This document shows, piece by piece, positions 47,993 to 60,863 of a DNA stretch of 64,000 bases. The notes beneath the pieces are model-generated. The model did not search any database. It had not been told where the DNA came from and worked only from the letters and a program-made list of their open reading frames with translations. The position numbers were made by a program, and so were the translations under genes. The stretch is from Pogostemon cablin (Eukaryota > Streptophyta > Magnoliopsida > Lamiales > Lamiaceae): contig CM042952.1 of NCBI GenBank assembly GCA_023678885.1, positions 33,661,736 to 33,725,735 of the forward strand. The letters run 5' to 3'. The first letter of the stretch is position 1. Each line of letters opens with the position of its first letter.

Positions 47993-48412
47993 AGGGGTGT
48001 TAAACGAGCCGAGCGAGCTCGAGTACCACATACTCGAGCTCGGCTCAAGTACTTATCGAGCCGAGTTCAGCTCGACTCGAAAAATACTCGAGCTCGACTC
48101 GTTAAGCAAAAATGTTGAGTTTTCGAGTTTAGTCGAGCCGAGCCCAGTCGAGTCAAGTCCAGCATTAATTAATATATTTTTTATTTTTTATTATATTTAA
48201 AATATTTATTATATTATATTATATAATAATAATAATATTAATATTATTAAGTATTATTTTTGAGCCTTAACGAGCCGAGCCGAGCTCGGTTCGTTAACTA
48301 AACGAGTATATAAACGAGTCCGCTCGAGCTTGAATAGAAAACGAGTCTAGCCGAGTTCGAGCTTTTCGAGCCAAGCTTACGAGCTGCTCGTTTTCCATAA
48401 CAGCTCTAATAA
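47993..48412. mobile_element. hAT-like MITE rich in CGAGC / CTCGAG
   Basis: The left end TAGGGGTGTTAAACGAGC pairs with the right end, reversed, TATTAGAGCTGTTATGGAAAACGAGC. The arms are packed with CGAGCCGAGC, CTCGAGCTCG and their complements. The AT-rich centre is at 48170-48260. A start resembling YAGGGGTGT and possible 8-bp flanks (TGACAATT / TAACAATA) fit hAT-type elements. The GC-rich arms stand out from the AT-rich region. Confidence 0.6.
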
Positions 48413-48508
48413 CAATAGACCAATATCTCCCCAACACATTTTATTTTTAAAACTGGCACCATTTATTTTCATAAATAACATAGGAGTATATTTTACAAGT
48501 TACTAACC

Positions 48509-48610
<102 letters not shown>

Positions 48611-49182
48611 ATTAAATGAAAATATGCAAATAGAATAGAAGAAATTTATATATTATGTGGTGATGATAGAATTGAAATAAAAATATTTGTCGGTTTAATT
48701 TATTCAATAGATTTTTTTTTCAAACTCTTGTGCGAGAGTGTAAGATAGAAAAGATATTTATAAGACATATAAGAAGTGATAATATTTTAAAAGAAAATAA
48801 TACATAAATTAATAAAAAATGATAGTGATTTAATAATTTATTTTATGAATAATTTTTAAAATAAATATATAATAATAATATTTTTAATAAAATTGATAAT
48901 ATCTTTTTTAAAATATATGAATAGTATTTTGGAAGTAAAAGTTAAAGAAAAGTAAGAAGGGTTTATTGGACTTGGGAAGTACTGTTATTTGTTAAATAAG
49001 TTCAATGTGTGTGTTTTCAAAGAAGTTTTTAAAACGCGTCCATGGACCATGTTAATAGAATTAGCATTAATTATTTTTTTCTTTTTTCTGTTTATTTCTT
49101 TACATAATTCCTTGCAAATCACATATTCCCAAATCCCACCCCTACCCTTCTAGGATAATATACTTATTGTACCCCACACCAT

Positions 49183-49520
49183 TAGGGGTATTAAAGACAT
49201 GCACAAAAAAATTGGAACCGGCGGTTCAAACCGAGGAACCGCAGGTTTTAATCGGAACTGAAACCGCTGATTCTGGAACCGGCAAAAGAAGGTTCGGTTT
49301 CCTCATTCATTGGGGAAAAAATCGGTGGTTCAGGTTCAAACCGCAGGTTTTTCAATTTTTTTTATTTTTTTTACATTTTTACGGCTAAAACTAAAAAAAA
49401 AATAAAACCGAAACCGGAACCGCCGGTTCCGGAACCGAAACCTTCCTACCCCGATTCGGTTCCGATTCCCCTACCTTGAAACTGAACCGGCGATTCCGAA
49501 TCGGAGTGCATGCCTAGGTA
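49183..49520. mobile_element. repeat element rich in GGTTC / GAACC
   Basis: Alternating AACCGGCGGTTC, GAACCGCAGG, CCGGAACCGCCGGTTCCGG and similar palindromic strings span about 340 bp. It starts near TTAGGGGTATTAAAGACATGCAC and ends near GTGCATGCCTAGGTAATA. The short ends GCATG.. and the 'TAGG' strings are inverted. Likely another MITE family; the short ORF inside is not coding. Confidence 0.5.
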
Positions 49521-49658
49521 ATATACTTATAACTTCAATGCAATTAATTGGAGTTGTATTGTAAACAAACACGTATATTTCATGCTTTATTAGCTTTCAT
49601 ACCAAATAATGTAAATTTCTAATGTTTCATTGTGTATCTCTAGACTTGGTTTTAGAAA

Positions 49659-49766
<108 letters not shown>

Positions 49767-51193
49767 TTTCTCACTTCAACATTTATATTTTCCTTTTTTT
49801 AATTAGACCAAACTTCTAACATTTATGTTTTCCTTTTTTAATTAGACCAAGATATGACACAAGAATTATGAATTGGGCTTATTGTATGGATGTACTTCTT
49901 CATTTCAAGTTAATTTCGTTTGGTTCAAATTAAATTTCACCAACCAAAATTTATATATAAATGAGTGAGTAATCGAGTTTACATGTGAATTTTTATATAT
50001 AAAAATTGTAAAAACAATTATATCATTAAATATTTTAAGCATCAAGAATAAACGATCAATCTTATAAATAACACTATATGACATAAACCACGAGGTTCAC
50101 GTAACAAGTTTTTGACTTTAAAAAAAAAAAGTTGAAAATTTAAAGTATCGTTGTAAATGATAAGCAGTAAAACATTTAAGCCCATCAGATAATGAATTTT
50201 AGTAGTTCAAGGGTCCACACCATAACAATTAATAATCGATTCTATCCACCAGTTTGGAACTAGCAATAGTAATTTAGATATGTATTGGCAAATTCGTAAA
50301 CAAAAAATTGGATTGAATTGTTTGGGCTTGAAAACAAGTTTGGTCTATTAATTGGGCTCGTATGTGGAGATTGTGCCCTGCTAATAGTCTTTTCGTTTTC
50401 TTTTAAAGAAATAAATCCCTGTCTATAAGACATTATAAGGTATTTTCTTCTTTTTGGGACTATAGCCCAGTATTTCAGATGCCTGTTTAATATGGAACAG
50501 ACAATATAGTGTTAAATGCTTCGAGTTTATTTATTTATAAATTTCTACTCGTTTAAAGAGCAAAGAGTGTAATAAAATAATCAAACGAAAAAATGATAAA
50601 GAATATAATAAGAGTATAAGACAGGGGAAAGAAATTTTTTGTTTGCAATGTCTACAATTTAACTTCAGTTATATATTACTACCTATTTTTGAATTTATCA
50701 TCAACTTTGTTCGCATCCATGAGCATTAACGAATTATAAAGAGATCCAATTTAATTAGGAAGTTCCTATAATCAGGAGCTAACTTAGGTAAATATATCCC
50801 AAGGCATAAGAGAACAACTCAATATATTATGAATTTATTTATACAGATTTGATCAGTCTCACCATACATGTCGCATAACGTTTCGTATGAAACTTTATCC
50901 ACCTTCTTACACATATTATGCATTGTCATCCATATTTTACTCAAAATTATTAAATTATAAAAAAAATGCCAATAAGAATAATAATAAAAAATGCAAATTC
51001 TTAAACTTCATGAAACAAATAATTGTACATGTTATTGCAAAACCAAACCATCATAACCAACCCAAAAAAACAAATAAAAAATTAACAAATATCTTATGCT
51101 ATCTTTCTCTAAAAAAAAAAAAACACTAGTGAGGTTAATATTTTAAATAAGAGTTGATACTTGCGCACATGTATACACGTGTTCACTTATATA

Positions 51194-51425
51194 TACTCAC
51201 TCCATCCCACCCAAAAAGTCTTTTTTTTTTCCATTTTGATCGTCCCACTCAAATACTCAATTTTCCTTTTTTACACACATGGGATCTACACACACTCACT
51301 AATACAATTCAAATATGATACTCACACTCTCACTAATACAACTACCCACTACACATTAAATAATAATACATTTATTCACTTGTCAAAAAGAAAAAACTAC
51401 CCTTAGCGTGGGACGGAGTGAGTGC
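51194..51425. mobile_element. Stowaway-type MITE
   Basis: The ends TACTCACTCCATCCCACCC and GCGTGGGACGGAGTGAGTG are reverse complements with few mismatches. The CTCCRTCCCA signature and size (about 230 bp) are classic for Stowaway. The inner CACTAATACAACTACCCACTACAC is the complement of the interior of the copies at 12.9 and 60.3 kb. Confidence 0.82.
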
Positions 51426-51902
51426 ATTAATTTTATTTAATAATGTAGCGAGTATATATTTTTTTGATAAATATATAATTTTGTTATATTCTATTTTATT
51501 TTATATAAAAAACTAATAAAAAATTTGTCAATAAAGAGACTCTCTTGTAAAAATGATCGACTAATCATTAAAGTATGATTATTGCATAGATAAAGTATGT
51601 TTATTTGTAATCAAAGTATGTTAATAATAAATTATATTATAATATACTAAAAACATATTTTAATACATAATCCAACATATAAAACATACTTTAACCACTA
51701 TTAAATATATTTTATCTATACAATAAACATATTCTAGTGATGGGTCGACCTGTCTCACAAATAACTGTGTACCAATAGACTTTGTTTTTTATTAATTAGT
51801 ATCCTACTAGTATATATTTATTCATTATTACATGCATTTGAAATTTTGGCTTTATACAATTATGAGCTAAGTAAAATTTAAACTAGTATAAATAATGGGA
51901 AA

Positions 51903-52125
51903 AACTTCCGTGCATCCGGGCGTACGGATCACATTCCGTTCGCCTTTAGAATTTTATGTTAAATTGTACTACATACCCTTTAGTATACAGATATGTACCC
52001 TTTATTTTCTAAAGAAAATTATTATGTGTATCTGGGCGCATGAACAACACTCCGTGCGCATTTAGAATTTTGTATTAAATTGTATACCCTTTAGTATAAA
52101 AATGTGTACCCTTTATTTTCTAAAG
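51903..52125. repeat. degenerate tandem duplication, about 115 bp
   Basis: CCGTGCATCCGGGCGTACGGATCACATTCCG...TTTAGAATTTTATGTTAAATTGTA..TACCCTTTA at 51909-51985 recurs at 52026-52100 with TCTGGGCGCATGAACAACACTCCGTGCGC...TTTAGAATTTTGTATTAAATTGTA..TACCCTTTA. A further piece, CACACGGAATGTG, lies at 52249-52261. Probably part of a transposon. Confidence 0.5.
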
Positions 52126-52504
52126 AAAAAAAATATTAATGAAAAGTGTATACCATTTAGAACAAAATGGTGTACCTTTTATTAATTAAAGTGTATATCT
52201 TTTAGACCAAAACAATGTTCTCTTACCATAATACTAAATTTCTAAAGACACACGGAATGTGTTTTCGGCACCCTCAATCATAATAATTAGAAATTATAAA
52301 CGGTTGAAAAGAAATAGAAATGATGGGCGATGAGCAGCATCTGCGCTGAGGAATCGTTCTTGTGCTAAATCTCCCGCGCTCTTCGACCTTCGTTTGCGCG
52401 TTAATATTCCTCTTCCATCACTCCTATTCTTAGCTTTCGTTCATACTCCCTTTTTCAGAACTTCAACAATCCCTTTTTGCATCATTTTTTTGGAATTTAA
52501 AATC

Positions 52505-55500
52505 ATGGATGAAGAGTACGATGTCATTGTCCTCGGCACTGGTCTTAAGGAATGCATTCTTAGTGGCCTTCTATCCGTTGATGGCCTTAAAGTAAGTTTG
52601 CAATTGAAATGTGTTTTCTTATTTTTACCACTTTTTGGGGGTTTTAGTCGCCAGGGTGATTGTGTATATTTGGGTAGCAGGTGTTGGATCACATGGTACA
52701 GCATATATAATATCCCGATTGAATCATGATGGAATGTTGCTGTAATCATATTTTTTGAGTCTATTTTGGTTAGAGATTCTGTCAATCGCCTAGCTTGTTA
52801 AAATAGACATTTCTTCGTAGTGAGCTTGCTGAATCTCTGTGTTCTTTGGTGTTTCCCAAAATGTGCTTATCTTAGATATGTTTTCGTTGTTTCTATATGT
52901 TTTCTTGACATAATTTCCTTTAATTATCCTATTAACCGAATCTGACCTAACATCTTTAAGATTTTCCTGTATAGGAAAGGCTTGTTTGTTCTGATTTTTC
53001 CTTGAGGAATTGCATTTTCTTAGACTAATTTGATTTAGCAAATACTACATCAGTATTTGTTGAGCAGGGACCTCCAGAGTTACAATCTTGTTAATTTTTC
53101 AAATAGGTACTACACATGGACAAAAACGACTATTATGGAGGAGAGTCCTCCTCTCTCAATTTGAATCAGGTGAGGCCTGAAAGTTGGTAATCTTATTGAT
53201 TCATTATGTTTGAATAATCTCATAAATTATACTAGTAAATATACTATGCAGTGATCTAGTCGAAATTAACTAACTGTTATATTTACTTATTTTTCTTACA
53301 TGGTAGCTATAACAAATCTTATCTTCTTTCTATAGCTTTGGAAGCGATTTAGGGGAGATGAATCTCCCCCTGAGCAATTAGGTGCAAGCAGAGAGTACAA
53401 TGTTGATATGATTCCAAAGGTATACCGTGCATGACCTTTTTTATGTAATTTTCTTGTAGCGTCTCACATTTCATTTACTGCCATGTCTCTGATTCGCAAA
53501 CAATCATTAGATGTCAGTTCTCTGAAGAATTTAAGCATCTTTGTTGTTATTATTGGTGACCATGAGAAACTTTAAATTTTAATTTCATAGTTCATGATGG
53601 CAAATGGAACTTTGGTTCGTGTTCTCATTCATGCAAATGTTACCAAGTACCTGAACTTCAAGGCAGTAGATGGTGGTTTTGTCTATGATAAAGGAAAGGT
53701 GTACTTCTTGCATCCTAACTTAATAGACTGGTTTTGATTTAAATAATTTTCACATCTCTTATTGAACATTGCACTCAACTATTATCTGCAGATCCACAAG
53801 GTTCCAGCAACTGATGTTGAAGCCTTGAAATCCCCATTGATGGGGCTATTTGAAAAACGACGTGCAAGAAAGTTCTTTCTTTTTGTTCAAGACTTCGTAG
53901 AAAGTGATCCCAATACTCATAACGGGTTGAATTTGGACACAACCACTGCAAGAGAACTTATAGCGTTAGTTTTCATATCTATACTTCACCCATTAAATGT
54001 TTGATTCCACAAGGTATTTTCCAATGGGCTACTTTGGTAATAGACGGAAACTAACACAAGATTGGCAGAACACTGCTTTGTTCTGTAATATTCATCGTGC
54101 TTAATAATAAAGTCCAGACACAACAGTCGCTTCAAGGTTAATATTAACACTTCAAGTGATGATCCCTGGCTTAATAAGGGATCAACTTGCATAGACAGTG
54201 ATGTTGTTAAGATGACTTTAAACCCGCACTTTTTTGTTTGAAATTTGACCTACAGCCTTTTTGTAATATTTACTGCAGAAAATATGAACTGGAAGATGAC
54301 ACAATTGATTTCATTGGCCATGCTTTGGCTCTGCATTTTACTGATAGTTACTTGGACGAGCCAGCTTTGGATTTTGTGAAGAGAATGAAGGTGGAAACAT
54401 CTTAGAAAAACTGCAGCATTTTTAGTTTTGTTGTCTTTCAACTCGCAAGATTACCCAATGCAACGTATCATCTTCAGTTTTCAAGTTGAATAAAATTGGT
54501 TTCATACTTCTTGAGACTCGAGTTGTTTTTCCCGTTCTTATGATAGCATATGATCTATGATTGATAAGTAGGTTATAAGCCTCTCTTTTTGCCCCTCAAA
54601 TGTGTTATTTGAGATAAAAACAATCTAAGTATTGATACTGATGTAGTAGCATATGATGTTTCAAACAGCTGTATGCAGAATCTTTGGCTCGGTTTCAATC
54701 TGGATCTCCTTATATTTACCCAATGTATGGACTGGGAGAATTGCCTCAGGTTTGTTTCTGTTTGTATATTAATTTAATCACCATATTTAAATTTGATTTT
54801 GATTCACTATTTTTCTCCTAATTAACAGGCATTTGCACGTCTGAGTGCAGTTTATGGTGGGACTTACATGCTGAACAAGCCAGACTGTAAGGTGATCTTC
54901 TATATATTTTGCTTATATATTTTTACCTCCTTTGTCATAGCATAGCTTCACGACGAAGTCAGCATGAAAAATAAGATGGTTTACTAGTTGGCACTTGCAA
55001 CTTATCTGAACTTCAGAGAGAAGTTCTAAATTGCAAAATTTCAGGTGGAGTTTGATGAAAATGGAGCAGCGATTGGAGTAACATCCGAAGGGGAAACTGC
55101 TAAGTGCAAGAAAGTTGTCTGTGACCCGTCATATTTACCTGATAAGGTAATTTTCATTCATTTAAATGTTTATCTGCCTGATTACAACCATGTAATACTA
55201 GTCATACATAATACATTTTGGTTATCTTTAGAAAATAGTTCCAATATCAAATTCTTATTGCAGGTTCAGAAGGTTGGGAAAGTTGCCCGTGCAATTTGTA
55301 TAATGAGCCACCCAATCCCGGACACCAACGAGTCTCACTCATGCCAAGTTATTATCCCACAGAAACAACTTGGCCGTAAATCTGATATGTATGTTTAATA
55401 ACTCCATATTACAATACACATCTGCATCAATGTGTTGCTTTCATTTACAATTAATTTAGCTGGACTATTCGGGGAAACTTTAAATGGTATTTTCATCTCA

Positions 55501-56380
55501 CAAGAAGCTCATCTTTGCAATCAATGTAGAAGGATAATTTCCATGCATATCATGCACCATCATATCACCCTTTTAATCTTTGATGCCGTAGGTATCTGTT
55601 CTGCTGCTCATACTCTCACAATGTGGCTCCGCAAGGCAAATATATATCGTTTGTTTTAGCTGAGGCTGAGACTGATGACCCGGAGTCTGAACTGAAGCCC
55701 GGAGTAGACCTTCTCGGGCCAGTTGATGAGATATTTTATGATAGTTATGACCGGTTTATACCCACTAACGACTGTGACACCGATCATTGTTATATTTCCA
55801 CGGTAAGTTATATAATTTCCATTCACTACTAATTATTTTCACATAAATCCTTCATTGATTTGATCATGTTTTTTGCAGAGCTATGATGCATCAACACATT
55901 TCGAGTCCACAGTAATAGATGTGGTGGCTATGTACACCAAGATTACTGGAAAGGTACACAAGTGTCATGCAGTACTTTGAATTTATTGAGGAGTCGCTTG
56001 GTTCAAATTTCATAATGGTAATGGTAATGAGAATCATTATTGAGGGTAATGATAATGAGAACGAAATTGATTGAAGGAGTGGGTTTATACATTTTATCAA
56101 TTGGGAAGATTGAGAATTTCAGATTTCAATACCTCTAACCAAGCATGAATAATGAGAATCAATACCCTTTCATTCTCATTACCCTCCACATTACCCCTTA
56201 TTAAGCGACTCTTGAATGTTTTGACATAAACTACTAGGGTTCACATAACTAACTATTTGAGCTCGGTTCACACAATTGCTTGCTTTTGTTAATTAATTTA
56301 ACTTCACCCTTTGTGATTTTATTTAGGTTCTTGATCTGTCTGTGGACCTGAGTGCAGCCAGCGCTGGTGGTGGAGAATAA
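52505..56380 (+). CDS. GDI: Rab GDP dissociation inhibitor (GDI)
   Basis: GDI extracts GDP-bound prenylated Rab GTPases from membranes and recycles them in the cytosol. Thirteen exons: 52505-52591, 53107-53169, 53336-53419, 53591-53698, 53792-53964, 54279-54390, 54669-54749, 54829-54891, 55045-55146, 55264-55388, 55592-55802, 55879-55953 and 56327-56380 (TAA). They join in phase to 445 residues, the family length. The Rossmann-like start is MDEEYDVIVLGTGLKECILS. The Rab-binding platform includes MDKNDYYGGESSSLNLNQLW and YNVDMIPKFMMANGTLVRVL. FIGHALALHFTDSYLDEPAL, PMYGLGELPQAFARLSAVYG and the LFCCSYSHNVAPQGKY segment follow. No lesions. Intron 12 carries a MITE. Isoform GDI1 or GDI2 cannot be decided. 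Confidence 0.97.
55988..56214. mobile_element. Tourist/Harbinger-like MITE in GDI intron 12
   Basis: GAGTCGCTTGGTTCAAATTTCATAATGG at the left and TAAGCGACTC at the right are inverted, with further inverted TAATGAGAATcATTA strings inside. Size is about 225 bp. AT-rich flanks include a possible TTA target site. It lies wholly in the intron and leaves the splice sites alone. Confidence 0.6.
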
Positions 56381-57485
56381 GTGTTTGAGCTTATACTTGT
56401 AGTTTTTTTTATTTCCTTTTTTTTTTCTACTATTGAGCTACATGCTTATTATTCGAGTTTAATTACCACGTCAATTTTTTCTAATAAGAACGTACATTTT
56501 CTTGTTAAAATTCTTTCCACTGTGTTTTATGCTTAGTAGAACTATTTCTTCCCATTGTCATACACTAATCGCAGAAGAAATGAAGAATGGATTGCTTCAT
56601 TTGTTTATTTCGAATTGTAAATGTAGGACCTTCCCTTAAACTTCTATTTATTTATTTTAAATCTTATGCAGTCCTTTTCTCGTTTTCGTTCATGTTTTTT
56701 TAAATTGTTCAAACAATAAACCTTGTAATTTTGTGCTAAAAAAAAAAAACAAAAACAAAAAAAAAAACCTTGTGTATTTTTGTTATTCAAAGTCAACACT
56801 TTTAGTTATATTATGAATTTAGTCGACTGACTTTCTAATTCTAAATTAATTCCAATGTTATTACACATGGATGTAATTTACTCATATGTACAGCTAAACC
56901 AACAACAAACTATAAAAATATAATTATAATAACATATTTTTAATAAATTCTGGAGTTTGTATTTTTTTCCAGACACCCATCTCATCATCCTCAGATAAAA
57001 GAAATTCATGAACAAAATTTTCTAGTACTATTGAATTATAATGTATCATGTGGTCACACACTCATGCATGAAAATTATAACACAATTTAAATATAAAATG
57101 CGTGGGTGAAACATGAACTTATTTCCAGTTAAACAATAAATTATTCTATTTACTATTTAGGACTTTTATTAATTCAAGGTCCGAATTATGGGTAAACTAT
57201 CAATTAGGGGTCTGAATTAGTTTTCCAATAAATACAAAATCTGAAATATGTAAAACTATCAATCCAATGTCTGAATTTGTCAAATATTATAACATATTTT
57301 ATCAATTTAGGGCCTAAGTTCAGGCCCTGAATTGATAGTTTTACATAATTAAGGCTCCTAATCGATAATATACATAATTTAAGCCCCGAATTGATAGATT
57401 ACTAATTTTTCAGATAAAATTCCTAGTATTTATTATGCTATAAAACAAAAAAAAATGCTGGCATGAAACTAATTTCAATAAATGT
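56381..57485. other. intergenic with an inverted-repeat block
   Basis: At 57190-57412, GTAAACTATCAATTAGGGGTCTGAATT and its near complement GGCCCTGAATTGATAGTTTTAC alternate several times, as in a MITE or stack of them. The rest is AT-rich 3' flank of GDI, including an A-rich tract at 56740-56768. Confidence 0.5.
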
Positions 57486-57557
57486 GGGCATTTGGTCTAG
57501 TGTTATGGTTCTCGCTTTGGGTGCGATAGGTCCCCTTTAGGGTTCGCTTCCGCCAAA
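57486..57557 (+). pseudogene. tRNA-Pro (UGG) pseudogene
   Basis: GGGCATTTGGTCTAGTGTTATG starts like plant tRNA-Pro: the acceptor 5' strand, an A box (TGGTCTAGTGT) and the D arm. The anticodon arm TCTCGCTTTGGGTGCGA has a TGG anticodon. The T arm is broken (CCCCTTTAGGGTTCGCTTCC) and the 3' acceptor strand AATGCCC is missing, so it cannot fold as a working tRNA. A T-run follows at 57566-57573. Confidence 0.75.
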
Positions 57558-57652
57558 TATTAGGTTTTTTTTTATTTTTTTCATTTCCCCCCAAATATTA
57601 GGTTTTTTTACTTTTTTCATTTCCCCCCAAATATTAGGTTTTTTTACTTTCG
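57552..57652. repeat. 38-bp tandem repeat, about three copies
   Basis: CCAAATATTAGGTTTTTTT-a-TTTTTTCATTTCCCC recurs at 57553, 57591 and 57628. It fills the space between the tRNA-Pro remnant and the MDP1-like promoter region. Confidence 0.85.
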
Positions 57653-57719
57653 ATTTCAAATTTATTTTATATAAGCGGCAAATTTCTATTACCCAAATTA
57701 GGTTTGATTTTTGAAGGCG

Positions 57720-59327
57720 ATGGGAGACGATCGAGTGAAGGAGGGGGCAATGGAGATGATGAGTAAGTTTCAGGTGCTGCCTCGTCTCGTCGTCTTCGAC
57801 CTCGATTATACTCTCTGTCCCTGCTACTGGTATCACTGTCTCCCCCCTCTCACTTTTTATTGTTGATCCAGAATTTTGTTATTCAACTTTGATCTTTATT
57901 CGGTTAATAGATTCTGTTTGCATAATTTGAAAGTTTCAATTGAGGACCGATTAGGGAGATTCTGGTGACAAATCCAGCAAATGATACTGTATTTGTTGAA
58001 TGTTTTGCATCCTACACTGGTTTGTTCATATGATTGTTTCCAAAATGAGGTCTGATATTTTGTCTGCCAGTAAATGCCTCTCCAAGCGTGATATGTCATC
58101 ACTATATCCTCATGTCATGGGTATACTGTATGCTCTCAAGGAAAAAGGTGTTGATGTAGCTATTGCCTCAAGATCACCAACCGCAGATATAGCCAATATT
58201 TTTCTGGAGAAATTGGGGATAATATCAATGTTTGTCGCTCAGGTACAAGTGTGTTGATTATTCTCTCTTCTTTAGGATGAAAGAATTAAGATTGCAATTA
58301 GATTGTATGATTGACTTGAGGAGACTTTGTTGGGATGAATTTTTAATCACTTCAGACTAATAGATTTCTATTCACTACAACGTAAATAGCACAAAAGGAA
58401 ACTTAGTATGAATTGATGTTTATCAAATGCATATTAATGAATCAATATTCATCTTATGATGATATTCTATTGATTTTTTATATTTATTTTTTTGTTATTT
58501 TTAGGTTTATTATGGTAAATTTAAATCCATTTAATGAATACTAATTTGAAACTTAGCTTTCAATGCTTTTCTTACACAAGAGAACAAAAAATTTGTTACT
58601 CCATTTTTATATGCTTTAAATAAGTTCAAAAGTTGTTGATAGATATTATGAGGTAATTACGTGTGCTATATACACATGCTAGTTTCTCCTTTGTTTCTGT
58701 CTGTATGTATGTATAGTATATGGTGTTTGCTCATTGCATGCGGTGGCATTGTTATCCAGAAGCCTGTTTAAATAATAGGCATGACCAAATTATCTCTTTT
58801 TATGTCATTGTCTTGTATAACATACCTGAATTTTAGAGCAAATGAATGCATGCGATCCTTCACATATTTCTTGATATGAAAGTTTGTCATGGATTAGGTG
58901 AATAAAAGTTTTGATTTTCAGCCTCAACCACATTTCACGTGATTTGAATGTCTACAATGAAAATGATCATTGTTAACTTGTTATACAACAACATTATCAA
59001 TTACTTTAGCTTTTGTGGTGATTTGTAAAATACAGGAGATATTTTCTAGTTGGACCCACAAGACTGATCATTTTCTGAAAATTAGAGGGAAGACAGGCGT
59101 TCCTTACAATGAAATGCTCTTCTTTGATGATGAGCATTGGAACATAGAAGCAGTAAGGTCTCCTCCATTGGTATCTTTTGTTTCTTCTATGTTGTTGCGT
59201 GTCATATGACATTTTTTGTTTGTAGGTTTCTAAAATGGGTGTTGCAAGCATATTAGTGGAAGATGGTGTGGATCTTGGAGCTTTGAGGCGAGGACTCCAA
59301 ATTCTCTCAAAAACTGTCCTCGCTTGA
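57720..59327 (+). CDS. MDP1: magnesium-dependent phosphatase 1-like HAD protein
   Basis: MDP1 proteins are small HAD phosphatases proposed to act on phosphotyrosine and on fructosamine phosphates in protein repair. Exons 57720-57829, 58071-58242, 59036-59152 and 59226-59327 (TGA) give 166 residues in phase. Motif I is LVVFDLDYTLCPCYC, with both catalytic Asp. Motif II Ser lies in GVDVAIASRSPTADIAN. Then EIFSSWTHKTDHFLKIRGKT, with the motif-III Lys region, and motif IV MLFFDDEHWNIEAVSKMGVA. The end is LGALRRGLQILSKTVLA. Plant relatives usually read DLDYTLWPFYC; here Trp-Pro-Phe is Cys-Pro-Cys. Otherwise intact. Its short upstream region is filled by repeats and a tRNA remnant. Confidence 0.9.
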
Positions 59328-60281
59328 AAAGAACAAGCAAAGATGGCGAAGTTTTTCGCAGAAATCAACATCATCTGGAGAGGACCAATAAGTTTCTCCT
59401 TCTCTTTGAGGGTTCATATCCTTGATGTAGGCACATACAACAAAGAGACGGAGAGGGAAGAGGGACCTCATGCTTGGTGAAGTGTAGTCAGTTTGGGCCA
59501 AGTAAGAAGGCACGGAATGAATAATTAAGGAAGATTTTTATATTAAACTCTAACTTTTGTTTGAGTCTCAATTTATGATTCAATACAAGTGTCATGTTTA
59601 AGAATATATATATATATATACATATTTTTTTCTCGTATCAAAACGGTTGCATGGATGTCCTGTCATTTTGGTGTGACATTTGTTTATAAATTGACTTGTG
59701 TTGTTGTGGAGGAAATTCAATCCCTTGCTCAATCGGTTTATTTATTGATTTAAGCTATAATTTTTTTCACTCTTTCCCATTTCGGAGTATAATTTTTATT
59801 AAACGTGCACATGATATAAAAGTAAAATACCTATTTAATCATTGTTTGATTATGATAGCGAATGTTACACGTGAACGCAACGAGGCCACACGGGATCTAA
59901 ACCCTCAAGTGGACCCCACTATTACGATGCCATCGCTAGACACGTGTACAAACCTCTACGAGCAACGGGCGTGATTTTATCTCCCCGAACCCCCTCGATT
60001 TTCATTAAACATAAACATTTTCATTTTATTTCATTGTATTTAGGAGATCGCATAAACTACAAAATAATGATAAATCAATCTTGAGATGAAATTTACGTGT
60101 AAATTTGTTTAAAAAGATTGCGTAAAACCTTATAAAGTGAAAATATTAAATAAATAATTTTCAATTAGTAAAACATATGAGAACATCGCATGAACTATGG
60201 AAAATTTTGAAGTATATTAGCATTTCAACGGTGTTTTAAAATAATAATGGTAACCCCCAACACAAGAGACCAACTCAATAA

Positions 60282-60548
60282 TACTCCTTTCGTCCATCCT
60301 CAATTTATCCGTTTGCTTTTTGCACGTGGATTAAGGAGTATTATTATTTAATGTGTTGCGTATGGATTAAGAAGTATTATTATTTAATGTTTAGTGGGTA
60401 GTTGTATTAGTAGGGTGTGTAGATCTCATATTTTAATTGTATTGGTGGATGAGTGGGTCCCATGTGTCTAAAAGTGTAAATGAATAGATTAAGAATGGAC
60501 GACCCAAAATGATAAAATTGATAGATTGACATTGGACGGAGGGAAGAA
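60282..60548. mobile_element. Stowaway-type MITE
   Basis: TACTCCTTTCGTCCATCCTCAA at the left faces TTGACATTGGACGGAGGGAAGAATGG at the right. The interior carries GCACGTGGATTAAGGAGTATT and GTTTAGTGGGTAGTTGTATT, as in the copy at 12.9 kb. A roughly 30-bp internal duplication (GGATTAAGrAGTATTATTATTTAATGT) is visible at 60330-60390. Confidence 0.75.
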
Positions 60549-60863
60549 TGGAATTTGATATTTAGACATTTTATGAAAAAGAATAAATTGAGAATATCTT
60601 TGATTTGGAATGAATAAAAATAATGATATATACCAAATATTATATCAAAATATCGTTCATATTTGATTTATCATTTTCCTGGTTGAAAAACTGTTAGGAT
60701 GTTTCGGAAAAATGGCCAGTTTGCATGTGAAGGATGTTTGCAAAACTGTCTCATGATAATTTGGATCCAGGCAATAGTACCTTCATCCTGAAACTGTGTA
60801 AGTTTTGTGATTTTCTAAACTTGTTGATATCTCCTTCACGTAATTAAATTAATATGTGTTCAT

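Noticed and set aside
47997..48200. Glu/Ser-rich 67-codon ORF
   Set aside because: It is the translation of CGAGC/CTCGAG palindromic repeats in a MITE.
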